In this document: positions 49,361-58,894 of the stretch, piece by piece | How the letters are laid out: every line of letters starts with the position of its first letter | Position numbering within the stretch: the stretch's first letter is position 1 | Origin: Tritrichomonas musculus | Lineage: Eukaryota; Parabasalia; Tritrichomonadida; Tritrichomonadidae | Assembly: GCA_039105265.1 (NCBI GenBank) | Contig: JAPFFF010000002.1 | Span: 1,364,001-1,428,000, forward strand | DNA length: 64,000 nt | Reading direction: 5' to 3' | Notes under the pieces: generated by a model | Told to the model about the DNA's origin: nothing | Seen by the model: the letters and a program-made list of their open reading frames with translations, nothing else | Databases searched by the model: none | Translations under genes and position numbers: made by a program

Positions 49361-50620
49361 ATGGTTAAAATGTATCCAGTACTTAATCCGGCTGAAGAAA
49401 CAACACCTATTCCAATTGAATATGCTTACTTTTTAGAAGATGGGGAACGAGATAAAACAAGACCAAATCGCTTTTATTTTAATTATCCACAAGATTGGGT
49501 TACTTCAAATAGAGGGGAATCAATAATAGGTGTGAGAAATATATGGACAAATAGTAGAAGAAGAAAAATATCATATACAATAGGAATCAGAAAGTATTAT
49601 AAAAAAGATTATGATGACTTAAAGCTAAACAACCCAAATCAAACATATGATGATCTTTATTTATCTATTCCAAATGATAGGAAATCAGAATTATTTTATG
49701 ATGTAATTTCTTGGATTCCTACAGAAAAAGATTTAAGGGAAATATTAATTGATTTGAAATATTTCTTAAGAACAGAGTTTGAAAAATATAATGTTGCTCC
49801 AATTGCATTAAATAAATTTCTTCATTCATCTATTGATAAACAAAAAGAGAAATTAGAAGAAGATATCAATAAGAAAATGGATGAAACACTACAACTTGAT
49901 ATCGAAATAGCAAATAGTACGAACTTAGATGAAATCGCACAAAAAACACTTCAGAAGCAAAATTTAATAAATGAGAGCTGGGATTTAAGAAGAAAAATTG
50001 ATGAATTAGAGGAATCAAAAAAATTAGTTGGACAACCTGTTTTTAATTTAAGGGATGTTGGTATGGACGGATATTATGATTATGATAAAAAGAAATTTAT
50101 TGAAATAATGTATTCGATGTGGAATGAAGATGAAAATAATCCTTTTTATATTGACCTATCAATCAGCTTTCGTATAAGACCTTTTGAAAAAGGTATACAA
50201 GATAATTCTGTTAATAGTATTTATGATTTAGCAGATGTATTTAATGTTGGTTTTGAACCTTTTCAAAATAATCCAAACAAATACATGGATTTAGATAATC
50301 CGATTGAAGACAAAAATGGGAATACTATTAGATATGAAGGAAAATGGATGAGAGAAATAATATTCGAAGATGTTTGGGATAGAGTTAGCTGTAAAATATA
50401 TTCATCAATAGCAGAACAATCATCAAAAGGTTACTTAGGAAATAGTAAAGTTATATTTAACCCAATCAAGTACTTCAAGCTAAACTCAACAGATCAAAGA
50501 TTTTGGATAGAATTCTATTCAGGGCGTCATAATCAAATACCTGTAAAGATACCAAATAATGAATCCTTTTATATTGAAATGCAATTCATGCCATTCAATA
50601 AGAAATTGATGTATGTTTAA
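49361..50620 (+). CDS. Polinton minor capsid (penton-like) protein, 419 aa
   Basis: Putative vertex protein of the virion. The start at 49361 (MVKMYPVLNPAEETTP) is chosen because upstream residues lack an ATG and relatives begin near here. Landmarks: IEYAYFLEDGERDK, NYPQDWVTSNRGESIIGVR, a helical insert near residues 160-215 (KEKLEEDINKKMDETLQLDI) and the C-terminal block YFKLNSTDQRFWIEFYSGRH to FYIEMQFMPFNKK. It is larger than the A/C version because of the insert. The penton role is inferred from family gene content; no structure was checked. Confidence 0.7.
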   Translation: MVKMYPVLNPAEETTPIPIEYAYFLEDGERDKTRPNRFYFNYPQDWVTSNRGESIIGVRNIWTNSRRRKISYTIGIRKYYKKDYDDLKLNNPNQTYDDLYLSIPNDRKSELFYDVISWIPTEKDLREILIDLKYFLRTEFEKYNVAPIALNKFLHSSIDKQKEKLEEDINKKMDETLQLDIEIANSTNLDEIAQKTLQKQNLINESWDLRRKIDELEESKKLVGQPVFNLRDVGMDGYYDYDKKKFIEIMYSMWNEDENNPFYIDLSISFRIRPFEKGIQDNSVNSIYDLADVFNVGFEPFQNNPNKYMDLDNPIEDKNGNTIRYEGKWMREIIFEDVWDRVSCKIYSSIAEQSSKGYLGNSKVIFNPIKYFKLNSTDQRFWIEFYSGRHNQIPVKIPNNESFYIEMQFMPFNKKLMYV

Positions 50621-50631
50621 GACTAATTTAA

Positions 50632-51717
50632 ATGAACAAAAAGCATTTTAAGACAATTAATGAGCTTCATTCTTTTTTCCCTTGGAGATCTGCCTCTAAA
50701 TTTGTTCCACTCGCAAAACGATATGGATTCACAGAAGAAGCCGCATTAGATTATTTAAGGAAGATAGTACATGATGTAAAGGTACCAAAGGCAAAGTTTA
50801 TGAATATCTATTCTAAACACTCAGGGGGATATCAAATGGACACATTCATCAATGATAAGACAAAGGATGGTCTCAACTATTTGATGCTAATTAATATTAA
50901 CACAAGAAAAGCATATTGTTATCCAATGAAGGGGAAAGGTGCAAAAGAAGTAGTCAAGGCATTAAATAAATTTTTTGAGGACGAGCCAGATGTCTATTCG
51001 ATAACATCAGACCAGGATGCTGCTTACTTGTCCAATGATGTATTACAGTTGATGAAGACCAAAAATATTGTTTACACTACTACCGAGGATAATAATCATA
51101 ATGTACTAGGTATCATAAATAGGTTCATGAGAACGATCAGAGACATGGTAGGCGAGAACAGGTTCATCAATGAGAAAGAAATGGATAGTTTAATAGATTC
51201 ATACAACAATTCTCCCCACAGATCATTGGACTATAAGATACCAAACGAGATGACAGAGAAAGATGAAAAAGAATATGTAAAAACCAAGTCGCAAAACAAT
51301 CCATATGACTTTAAGCCAAATGATAGAGTTAGAATTATTCAAGCCAAGGAGCCATTTTCGAAGCGCAGGAACAAGGTAAGCAAGGAAGCATATATAGTTG
51401 ATTCAAAGGCTGGGAACCAATTTATAATTAAGTCCAAAGATGAGTCAATAGACAAACTCCCCGGTTATAGGTTAATCAAGACACAAAACAAAAATATTGC
51501 ACAAACACTTAAGGGAGGCAAGAGAGGTATTGTGGAGAAGATTATTTCTTATGATACAACAAAGAACAAATATAAAATTAAATACAGCGAAGGTACAGAA
51601 GACATCATACCGGCTAAAAATTTACGAGAAGGTGCTCCAACAAAGCTATCTAATCTTGAAGTGGATTACTGGTCAAAGAAGAAAAATATACCTGTAAAAA
51701 TACGTCAGTGGATTTAA
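50632..51717 (+). CDS. Polinton integrase (rve), 361 aa
   Basis: The complete integrase of copy D. Core: GGYQMDTFINDK (first aspartate, residue about 68), MLININTRKAYCYPMKGKGA, VYSITSDQDAAYLSNDV (second aspartate, about 125), NRFMRTIRDMVGE (third catalytic region, about 165) and SYNNSPHRSLDYK. The C-terminal part has a beta-rich SH3-like block (NDRVRIIQAKEPFSKRR) and a chromo-like block (GIVEKIISYDTTKNKYKIKY), ending VKIRQWI. It follows the minor capsid gene by 11 bases, and the same pair occurs in A and C. Confidence 0.92.
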   Translation: MNKKHFKTINELHSFFPWRSASKFVPLAKRYGFTEEAALDYLRKIVHDVKVPKAKFMNIYSKHSGGYQMDTFINDKTKDGLNYLMLININTRKAYCYPMKGKGAKEVVKALNKFFEDEPDVYSITSDQDAAYLSNDVLQLMKTKNIVYTTTEDNNHNVLGIINRFMRTIRDMVGENRFINEKEMDSLIDSYNNSPHRSLDYKIPNEMTEKDEKEYVKTKSQNNPYDFKPNDRVRIIQAKEPFSKRRNKVSKEAYIVDSKAGNQFIIKSKDESIDKLPGYRLIKTQNKNIAQTLKGGKRGIVEKIISYDTTKNKYKIKYSEGTEDIIPAKNLREGAPTKLSNLEVDYWSKKKNIPVKIRQWI

Positions 51718-51749
51718 AAATATTTTTATATATTTTTTCACTATGATAA

Positions 51750-52340
51750 ATGTCAACTGAACTGGCTACAGAATTTGTTCCATTAATTGGTTTCGAAGAT
51801 AGTTATGAAATACTTAATCAATATCCATTTACAATAAAAAGAAAGAAAGACAACAAAATTGTAAATGAGTGGATTGAAAATAATGGTTACTGTAGATTAC
51901 ATTTAATTATCAATGGAAAACAAAAGAAATTTCAAAAACATGTATTGATAGCTAAGCAATTTATTCCTAATGATGACCCCGAAAATAAAAAATATGTTGA
52001 CCATTTAAACCACAACAGAATAGATAATAGAATTGATAACCTACGTTGGGTATCTGCATCAACAAATGGGCTAAACAAATCATCGACCAGAGGAGTCATA
52101 TATGAGTTTGTTGATGATATACCTGAAGATGCAATAAAAGTAAATAGTTATGGAGTACATGATTTTGAAAATTACTATTATTATGATAATATTTTCTATT
52201 TATATAATGGTATACAGTATAGAAAATTACATATAAATGAAGACAAAGGAGGATTGAAAAAAGTTCTTATGATTGATATTAATGGTAATAATGTTCAGGT
52301 CTATTATTCAAAGTTCAAGAGATTATATGATTTAGAGTAA
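51750..52340 (+). CDS. HNH endonuclease (NUMOD4-HNH family), D copy 1
   Basis: 196 aa. NUMOD4-like YEILNQYPFTIKRKKDNK; KHVLIAKQFIPNDDP; HNH core YVDHLNHNRIDNRIDNLRW; C-terminal Tyr-rich domain FENYYYYDNIFYLYNGIQYR ending FKRLYDLE. It stands between the integrase and ATPase genes, a slot that is empty in A and C. Homing-like spread into an intergenic gap is the simplest reading. Confidence 0.87.
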   Translation: MSTELATEFVPLIGFEDSYEILNQYPFTIKRKKDNKIVNEWIENNGYCRLHLIINGKQKKFQKHVLIAKQFIPNDDPENKKYVDHLNHNRIDNRIDNLRWVSASTNGLNKSSTRGVIYEFVDDIPEDAIKVNSYGVHDFENYYYYDNIFYLYNGIQYRKLHINEDKGGLKKVLMIDINGNNVQVYYSKFKRLYDLE

Positions 52341-52366
52341 ATATTGGCTCATTTAACCACAAATAA

Positions 52367-53224
52367 ATGTCTAAACAAATAATGAAAGAAGTGGAATCCT
52401 TAATCCAAAAGACAATGAAGAAGAACCAGAAAGAGATAGAGGGAGCATTGATGAAGCCATTACATCCTTCCTATCCTTTTAGTACGAATGGAATTTATTT
52501 TCTTATTGGTAAACCAGGTGCAGGTAAGAGTTATTGGTTGTGGAAACACATACTAATTACTGAACGTCTATTTAAGCATCCGTACTATCAAAAAATAATA
52601 TTTTGCTCAAGTTCTGGAAAAGCAGACAAAACGGCTGAGGCAATGAGTAAAGAGGTAAAGACACCAATAGTATATCTTAATGAAGCCCAATTGATGGATT
52701 ACCTAAAGAAACATCTAAAGAGAAAAATAAAATATTATGCAATGGTTAAACATGTATTATCAAAAATGAAGGAAACAAATGAAGAAATGCAGAGACTTAT
52801 AAACAAGCACTCCCTCCAAGAAATAGATGATAGAATAGTATATATAGCCAATAAGTTAGTAAAATACCAAACATCATCTTACCCATATAACACACTAATA
52901 ATATTGGATGACTGTGCAGGAAGCGATTTGTTAACACACAATAATACTGAATTCCTTAGACTATTAACCAAGACAAGACATTATAATATTACCTGCATCA
53001 TGGCTATTCAGACAATCAGATTCGTACACATAAATGCAAAAAGATTGGCCACGGATATCATATGCTATAGTGGATACTCAGAAGAAGATTTTACTTCCTT
53101 GCTTCAACAAACAAATAACAACCTTAATATCAAGAAGACGGTAAAAGAATATTTACAGCATAGAGATCTTCATGACAGATTCGTATGCAATATTACCGCA
53201 AATAAGTATTACTTTGAAAAGTAG
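52367..53224 (+). CDS. Polinton packaging ATPase (A32/FtsK-HerA type), 285 aa
   Basis: Virion DNA-packaging motor. Walker A FLIGKPGAGKSYW near residues 46-58; Walker B LIILDDCAGSD near 180; LLTKTRHYNITCIMAIQTIR near 205; end NITANKYYFEK. All three ATPases in the window share length, motifs and C-terminus. It starts at ATG 52367 after ATTTAACCACAAATAA. Confidence 0.93.
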   Translation: MSKQIMKEVESLIQKTMKKNQKEIEGALMKPLHPSYPFSTNGIYFLIGKPGAGKSYWLWKHILITERLFKHPYYQKIIFCSSSGKADKTAEAMSKEVKTPIVYLNEAQLMDYLKKHLKRKIKYYAMVKHVLSKMKETNEEMQRLINKHSLQEIDDRIVYIANKLVKYQTSSYPYNTLIILDDCAGSDLLTHNNTEFLRLLTKTRHYNITCIMAIQTIRFVHINAKRLATDIICYSGYSEEDFTSLLQQTNNNLNIKKTVKEYLQHRDLHDRFVCNITANKYYFEK

Positions 53225-53241
53225 TTTTATTTGTAAATTAA

Positions 53242-53742
53242 ATGCCTTCAGGAACAATCGATTCTGGAAAATATATTCAATCTACTACACCAGATTCTGG
53301 TGGTGGTACTTTTGGAAAATTTATGAGAGGAGTTAAAGATGCAACAAATTGGGTTTGGAATAATAAAGCCGAGATATTAAAAACAGGCGGAGAAGCAGTT
53401 AAAGATATTGGAGCAACAATAGGGAATCCTATTATAATGGCCGCAGGAGCAGGTGCACAGGCAGCAGGTAATGGTTTAGAGAGAATCGAAAACAAAGCTA
53501 AAAAAAGTGAGCTCGAACAATTATTAGAGGATAGGAATAGTCGTCTATTCGGAAACAAACATGTAACATATAGTGATTTTCCACGCATTCATTATGGAAG
53601 GAAGCCAACAGCATTATATCAGAAAAGAAATATGTTTGATGATGGAGAAGAAGCAAAAATAGAACAATTGAAGAGGAAAATAAAGTATCAACAAAGACAG
53701 GGCTCGACAAGTAGCCAAAAGAAAAAGAAGTCAAAGAAGTGA
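53242..53742 (+). CDS. Gly/Ala-rich virion-like protein 1, 166 aa
   Basis: An amphipathic middle, GGEAVKDIGATIGNPIIMAA then GAGAQAAGNGLERIENKAKK, is preceded by WVWNNKAEILKT and followed by FPRIHYGRKPTALY. The tail is very basic (SSQKKKKSKK). It is a tandem paralogue of the next gene: the W-NKAEILKTGGE, RIENK and PRIHY-RKP words recur there. It sits between ATPase and capsid genes, like the 111-aa gene of C. A minor virion protein with membrane or DNA contact is plausible, not proven. Confidence 0.55.
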   Translation: MPSGTIDSGKYIQSTTPDSGGGTFGKFMRGVKDATNWVWNNKAEILKTGGEAVKDIGATIGNPIIMAAGAGAQAAGNGLERIENKAKKSELEQLLEDRNSRLFGNKHVTYSDFPRIHYGRKPTALYQKRNMFDDGEEAKIEQLKRKIKYQQRQGSTSSQKKKKSKK

Positions 53743-53770
53743 GCCAGTAGTCAATTTTGTTTCCAATTAA

Positions 53771-54457
53771 ATGTCTTTTGAGTTATTTAGTATGGGTACA
53801 GCTCCTACTCTACGAAGTGATGGGACAGAAGAACCAATGGGAGGGATAGGTAATAAGATAACCGATTTAATGCATAATGCGTATAACAAATTAACTGGAA
53901 GGAAGTCAAGCGACAATATCAAAACATCAAATGAGACTCAAGAAAAATATGTTCCATCTACCCAAAATCTGATGCCGCCACCTGCTCCTGCTCCTGCTCC
54001 ACCTCCAGTACCACCCTCCATGACACATTCAGAAGGGATAACAGGGAAATTCATGAAAAAATTAAATAGAGCATATGACAAAATCACAAATGGACAACCA
54101 AAAAATAATGATGAAGAGGTCAAGAAAACAAAGGAGAGGTTAAAATGGGCATGGGACAATAAAAGTGAAATATTAAAAACTGGTGGTGAAATTGCAGAAG
54201 CTATAGGTGAAGCAACTGATAATAAATATTTAAAGGCAGGAGCCAAAACAATGAACACAATAGGAAATGGTTTTGAGAGAATAGAAAACAAAGATAGAGA
54301 ACAAAAGTTAGGAGACTTAAATAGAGATATATTAAGTAATTACTATCTAAATTATTTGAACTATCCACGTATTCATTATTCAAGAAAGCCGGCTAGCTAT
54401 AAAATATATCGAAACAAAAAATATTTTATCAAAAGACGAAGAAAAACAAGAAGGTGA
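53771..54457 (+). CDS. Gly/Ala-rich virion-like protein 2, 228 aa
   Basis: Tandem paralogue of the 166-aa protein. It shares WAWDNKSEILKTGGEIAEAI, GNGFERIENKDREQ and YPRIHYSRKPASYK, and ends in a basic KKYFIKRRRKTRR tail. It also has a Pro-Ala run (PPPAPAPAPPPVPP) near residue 75 and two amphipathic segments (GNKITDLMHNAYNKLTGRKS and GKFMKKLNRAYDKITNGQPK) that resemble each other, so an internal duplication is likely. The role is inferred as for its neighbour. Confidence 0.55.
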   Translation: MSFELFSMGTAPTLRSDGTEEPMGGIGNKITDLMHNAYNKLTGRKSSDNIKTSNETQEKYVPSTQNLMPPPAPAPAPPPVPPSMTHSEGITGKFMKKLNRAYDKITNGQPKNNDEEVKKTKERLKWAWDNKSEILKTGGEIAEAIGEATDNKYLKAGAKTMNTIGNGFERIENKDREQKLGDLNRDILSNYYLNYLNYPRIHYSRKPASYKIYRNKKYFIKRRRKTRR

Positions 54458-54506
54458 AAACTTGTGCAATAGAAAGTAAATTTAAGCATTTTTTTAAAGC
54501 TCATAA

Positions 54507-54968
54507 ATGAGCAAAAGAGTACCACAAAGTAAAAGATTACAGGTAATACAAAAGTGGCTGAATGGACGAGAAGATCCAGAATATGAAGTATTTCCTACAA
54601 AAAAAGAGGGTAAGTATATTGTTCGCCCACGTAAAGAACCATTAACTAAAACAGAAACGATTGAAGAAAAAGCTGTTGGTCAGAATTCCGACCAACCTGA
54701 AGAACCAGCAGAAGAAAAGCAAATACCCAAAAAACCAATAATTGAAGAACAACCAAAAATATATAAACCAAAACAAGTATATGACCCAACAATAAATATA
54801 GAAATACTAAACCAATTAAAGCTATTGGGTGAAGAGTTTAAAAACGAAAAGGCAAAGAAAGAACAGAAGAAAATGATAAAAGATGTAATACAAAAACAAA
54901 TGAGAAAGCCATATTATCCACAGTTTACTCAACCACAATACATAAACGCCTTGAGCCAAGAAGTCTAA
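54507..54968 (+). CDS. Capsid-linked protein, 153 aa
   Basis: Third member of the family at 19811-20407 and 38191-38742. N-terminus MSKRVPQSKRLQVIQKWLNG, REDPEYEVFPTKKEGKYIVR; acidic/Pro-rich middle; helix EILNQLKLLGEEFKNEKAKK. It directly precedes the major capsid gene. A scaffold or capsid-binding role is inferred from constant position. Confidence 0.6.
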   Translation: MSKRVPQSKRLQVIQKWLNGREDPEYEVFPTKKEGKYIVRPRKEPLTKTETIEEKAVGQNSDQPEEPAEEKQIPKKPIIEEQPKIYKPKQVYDPTINIEILNQLKLLGEEFKNEKAKKEQKKMIKDVIQKQMRKPYYPQFTQPQYINALSQEV

Positions 54969-55104
54969 GAGCCCAACAATTTTGAAGACGAATCAGAAGA
55001 GGAACCAATACCAGTAATCCCACCTCAACCTATTCGTAGAAGACGAAATAATATTTTCTCTGATATGATTTAATTTGCTTTTGTTATTTTTCTCAAAAGA
55101 AAAT

Positions 55105-56679
55105 ATGTTAAATCCAGAAATTGAACTAAGGACGTCAGCTGAAACATGTACCCAAATTGCTAGCTATTTTGATATTGTTGATAATTGTATAGCCTTATCA
55201 GATACCAACAAGCAATACACAATTAGTCCACAAACATCATATTCTCCATCGCCTCCAATACCTCAAGGCTCATATACCAGTGCAATTATATCACCTAACA
55301 CAAACAATACAGCAGATATATATAATGGATTTATTAGAGCTGACATGGAGGTAAAGATTAAAGAAATGGCAGAACAAGAAGTTAAAGCAACAATTGATGG
55401 TGAATATCAATTCAACAGAGTATGGTTTGGTTTCAAGGATGCTAGAGATGCTGTTGAGAAATATGAAATAGTAGCTAACGGAATAACGATATATACCCAG
55501 AACTTTGGTTGCGAAGAATCATTTCTAACTGCATGTTGCGCCAACGAAACAACAAAGAGAGCAGATGTATATTCAAAGGCTAGACATAAAGATATATGGA
55601 ATGGTAATTCAGGCAGCAGAACAGGATTTATTGTTGATTGGGCCGAAGGATGGAAAGACAAAACATATAAAATTCACCTAAAGATTGATTTAAGAAGGTT
55701 CTTACCATTATCAAATATTAAATACCTTCCAGCATTTGCAGGCAAGATTGAACTCCGATTATTCTTTTCATGTGAAGGTATGGTATGTTGTCCAATGGGT
55801 CCAGGAAAAGCGTTCGAACATAATAATGTCGTTAATTCAACTTACACATTACCAATCATCACAAATGAATTTACACCCATTAAAGAACCAATTATTATGT
55901 ATACAGATTTAACTAATAAAGTACTAACAGCAAAAGACAGAACATTTCAAGTCACTAAATATGAGATTACTGAGTGTTCATCTATTATTCCTTGTTTTGG
56001 TATAGAAGATAATATTTATTCCAGTCTAGTACAAAGATATGCTGACCCAACTCATCCACTAACATTTCCAACCCAAACACTTTCTGTCTATACTACTACT
56101 GCTCCATTAAAGAACCCAAATTGTAAAACCACCTGCTTCATTACCCCTCGCTTTGTTGATTCCATATTTTGTCTATTTCCAGAAAAACATACCCATCACA
56201 CAGTATTTAGGAATCCACAATTTAAATCATTCCAATTAAACTGTGGTGGGTATGGAAACATTCCTGCAAAGCCATTTGGTACAACTGTTGAATACCCAGA
56301 GTTCCTTGAGTATTGTCAGAACGCAATGAACATGAATGGAGGACAGAGTGGATTTAATAAAGAAGTTGTTGCATCATTAACCAATGACCAACCATACGCA
56401 CGCTCTATTGGAAATTATCCTGATGACCGAACAAGTTTCTTTATTGCTCTCCCAACTGAAACAGATAATACATATCAACAGGGATTAACCTCTTTGTCAC
56501 CAATCAATTTTGAAATAATTGTAACACAAGAAACAGGTGAAAGTACATATGCAAAAGATGTTCAAACACCACCTTTAATATGTCTCTTATTTGATTCATC
56601 TATATCTATCTTAGTTCAGCCAAATGGTATGCCACCTTTAGTACGCTTGGGCAATTATGATCTGACCTCAAGGGATTAA
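55105..56679 (+). CDS. Polinton major capsid protein (double jelly roll), 524 aa
   Basis: The major capsid protein. The start at 55105 (MLNPEIELRTSAETC) is chosen because it aligns with the first Met of both other copies; ten codons upstream are open but AT-rich. Landmarks: NCIALSDTNKQYTISPQTSY, WFGFKDARDAVEKYEIVANG near 110, ESFLTACCANETTKRADVYS, LPLSNIKYLPAFAGKIELRL near 205, SSIIPCFGIEDNIY, CLFPEKHTHHTVFRNPQF and the end ILVQPNGMPPLVRLGNYDLT. One open frame. Confidence 0.92.
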   Translation: MLNPEIELRTSAETCTQIASYFDIVDNCIALSDTNKQYTISPQTSYSPSPPIPQGSYTSAIISPNTNNTADIYNGFIRADMEVKIKEMAEQEVKATIDGEYQFNRVWFGFKDARDAVEKYEIVANGITIYTQNFGCEESFLTACCANETTKRADVYSKARHKDIWNGNSGSRTGFIVDWAEGWKDKTYKIHLKIDLRRFLPLSNIKYLPAFAGKIELRLFFSCEGMVCCPMGPGKAFEHNNVVNSTYTLPIITNEFTPIKEPIIMYTDLTNKVLTAKDRTFQVTKYEITECSSIIPCFGIEDNIYSSLVQRYADPTHPLTFPTQTLSVYTTTAPLKNPNCKTTCFITPRFVDSIFCLFPEKHTHHTVFRNPQFKSFQLNCGGYGNIPAKPFGTTVEYPEFLEYCQNAMNMNGGQSGFNKEVVASLTNDQPYARSIGNYPDDRTSFFIALPTETDNTYQQGLTSLSPINFEIIVTQETGESTYAKDVQTPPLICLLFDSSISILVQPNGMPPLVRLGNYDLTSRD

Positions 56680-56747
56680 ATAACAAAAATAATTGCGTCT
56701 TTCTATTTTAATTATATTTTTTTATTATCACTATACATAAATACAAA

Positions 56748-57350
56748 ATGACAGAAGAACAAGTTATAGATTTTGTTACGCTCAAAGATTTTGAAAATGA
56801 ATATGAAATACTGAATCAGTACCCCTACACCATTCGTAGAAAGAAAGATCATTATGTCGTGAAGGAAAGTATTAACAAAAGTAATGGATATGTTCAGGTA
56901 AATTTAAGTGGAAAGCCATATCAAAAGCATAGGATTATAGCCAAACAGTTCATACCAAACCCAAATGACTTGCCTTTCATTGATCATATTTCACGTGACA
57001 GAACAGATTATCATTTATCGAACTTACGTTGGGTGTCAGCAAGTGAAAATAACAGAAATGCTTCAGGAAGACACTGTGTTTCATATGAATTTATAGACAA
57101 TATACCAGACGAAGCAATTGTTATTACTCACTATGATTTAAGGAATGAAAGAAGATATTTTGCTGAAAATAAGTATTATTACTATTATGATGAAGATATA
57201 TTCTATGAACGAATAACTGATGATGTTTATAGAGTTATGCACATTAATACAGCTAAAAGTGGTAGAAAATTCATTGCGACAAGAGATATAAATTATAAGC
57301 AAACAACATTCTACATCCATACTTTCAAACAACAATACGGATTAGACTAA
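56748..57350 (+). CDS. HNH endonuclease (NUMOD4-HNH family), D copy 2
   Basis: 200 aa. YEILNQYPYTIRRKKDHYVV; KHRIIAKQFIPNPND; HNH core FIDHISRDRTDYHLSNLRW; Tyr-rich C-terminal domain (YYYYDEDIFYERI) ending FKQQYGLD. It lies directly after the major capsid gene, a gap that is empty in C. TATCACTATAC, 20 to 10 bases before the ATG, resembles a trichomonad initiator but could be chance. Confidence 0.87.
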   Translation: MTEEQVIDFVTLKDFENEYEILNQYPYTIRRKKDHYVVKESINKSNGYVQVNLSGKPYQKHRIIAKQFIPNPNDLPFIDHISRDRTDYHLSNLRWVSASENNRNASGRHCVSYEFIDNIPDEAIVITHYDLRNERRYFAENKYYYYYDEDIFYERITDDVYRVMHINTAKSGRKFIATRDINYKQTTFYIHTFKQQYGLD

Positions 57351-57385
57351 AAAAATTTTATTATTATTTTTTATTTCTCTACAAA

Positions 57386-57835
57386 ATGCAAGATCAATAT
57401 AAAGTATATGATTACATCAATAATGTTATTTCTCTCGCTGATAACCCAGAAGATTTTAAGGAAAGTAATTTCGCTATCCTTTGTGATCGATATCCAATTC
57501 AACTTTCAAAAAATAAATATTTAGCAAAAGTCATCTACATATCAATTAAGGCGGACAAGAACGTATGGAGGATATATCCGGACAAAATTAAGGAATATGA
57601 TATAGAACACATAGTATTAAATACTAACTCAAGAAGGAAAATTAATTATAAAATGAATGAGTTTTTTGTTAATGGTTCAAATAAGGAACAAAATTATGAG
57701 GAATACAGTTACTACAATTACTCAATAGAATTAGCATCCAAAAAGACTAAAACAATGATAGAGGAATTACGTAAGAAATATGAATTAAATACACCTGAAC
57801 TATTTATTGGTCTCCATCAAGAGCTAGTTCTGTAA
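57386..57835 (+). CDS. Unknown Polinton protein, 149 aa
   Basis: Not recognised. It starts MQDQYKVYDYINNVISLADN; a mixed alpha/beta middle (YLAKVIYISIKADKNVWRIY), a Tyr-rich stretch (YEEYSYYNYS) and a helical C-terminus (TMIEELRKKYELNTPELFIG). It lacks the His/Cys pattern of the adenovirus-type protease that Polintons often carry, so I do not call it a protease. Only copy D has it in this window. Confidence 0.5.
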   Translation: MQDQYKVYDYINNVISLADNPEDFKESNFAILCDRYPIQLSKNKYLAKVIYISIKADKNVWRIYPDKIKEYDIEHIVLNTNSRRKINYKMNEFFVNGSNKEQNYEEYSYYNYSIELASKKTKTMIEELRKKYELNTPELFIGLHQELVL

Positions 57836-57880
57836 GTCATTGGTCGGAATCTCGACTGACCAATTTTTTTTGAAAAAGAA

Positions 57881-58309
57881 ATGAATAAGTACGGAAAACC
57901 CAATTCAACAACAGTTGGAGCAGAGGGGACAATGTTTAATGAAGGAACTAAGACTGAGAAGACAATAGAGTTTAATCACTTTGGCATATTTTCTAATGAC
58001 AATACTTACGCAGTTACGTTTAACCCAAGAATTAATAGACCACCAACAAAGTATATGGAAAACAAACCAGTCAAACCACCAAAGAGTAATCAACATAAAA
58101 CAAAACCATTACACGAACCACCTGTTAGTATTACAGATGGAGGGTATTATTTGAAGAAAGATAAAGCACCCAAAGCTCCTATTCTTCCTCCATACTTAAA
58201 GAAACCAGAGAAATTAGGAGAAATACAAGGTAGAGCGGATGAAAGAAATAAAGGAAGGATTGGATACTTTAAACCAATTAATGTTAAGCAAGCTAATATT
58301 CATTACTGA
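57881..58309 (+). CDS. Unknown Polinton protein, 142 aa, conserved with C
   Basis: Relative of 36185-36463. Shared words: G-(T/M)M(F/Y)NE, F-HFG(I/V)FSN-NTY(A/S)VT-NP-INRPPT and PPVSITDGGYY. Extended, Pro-rich and basic, probably largely unfolded alone, ending KPINVKQANIHY. Its conservation two genes after the capsid in both families suggests a virion protein. Confidence 0.6.
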   Translation: MNKYGKPNSTTVGAEGTMFNEGTKTEKTIEFNHFGIFSNDNTYAVTFNPRINRPPTKYMENKPVKPPKSNQHKTKPLHEPPVSITDGGYYLKKDKAPKAPILPPYLKKPEKLGEIQGRADERNKGRIGYFKPINVKQANIHY

Positions 58310-58337
58310 TTGATTATCAACTTTTTTTCGAAAGGAA

Positions 58338-58865
58338 ATGATAAAGAAGAGATCCAACAATGCCGGAGTTAACGCGAACGTTTCATTAGAACCTCAAGCA
58401 GCAGCACAGTCAACAAGCAATATAAATAATATTATTATTATAAACAAAAGGGATGATGGAAAAGAAGAAATTGTTATCACTCGTAATGTTGAATTAGAAG
58501 AGAATCAAGAAGAAGAAACAAAGGATGTTAAGTACGTGATACTTGAAACGTATGCAAAAATATTGTTAGACCAGGACAAAGCATTATTATCCAACTTAAT
58601 ATCAAAGAATTGTATAATTGTCCCTGTTACTGCCTTATCTAATATAATTAAAACAATTATTAAGGCGGAGGTGGTAGAAATAAGTCTTGATGAGGATGTA
58701 GGTTGTTGTGCAGGGAAAGCTAATCCGATACGTAAGATAGATTCCATTAAGATAGTAAATGATAATGGAGAAGTATGTACTGACTTCAAAACATACTTTA
58801 ATCCTCAGTACAATGAATTAGTTAACAAATATCATCTTTGTCTGAAATACAGTATCAACATGTAA
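58338..58865 (+). CDS. Unknown Polinton protein, 175 aa
   Basis: Not recognised. A basic, Asn/Ala/Ser-rich N-terminus (MIKKRSNNAGVNANVSLEPQ), a beta-hairpin-like stretch (NNIIIINKRDDGKEEIVITR), an acidic linker, then a globular C-terminal half with VGCCAGKANPIRKIDSIKIV. Present only in D here. Confidence 0.45.
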   Translation: MIKKRSNNAGVNANVSLEPQAAAQSTSNINNIIIINKRDDGKEEIVITRNVELEENQEEETKDVKYVILETYAKILLDQDKALLSNLISKNCIIVPVTALSNIIKTIIKAEVVEISLDEDVGCCAGKANPIRKIDSIKIVNDNGEVCTDFKTYFNPQYNELVNKYHLCLKYSINM

Positions 58866-58894
58866 AAATATAATATTTTTTTACCTCTACTGAA

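Noticed and set aside
51738-56734. Initiator-like TCAYWW words shortly before the genes at 51750, 52367 and 56748
   Set aside because: About two such matches are expected by chance over the number of starts examined in AT-rich DNA, so three is not convincing; not listed as promoters.
57386-57835. Possible adenovirus-type maturation protease in D
   Set aside because: Polintons often carry one, but no His...Glu/Asp...Gln...Cys pattern is visible in this or the neighbouring unknown proteins.
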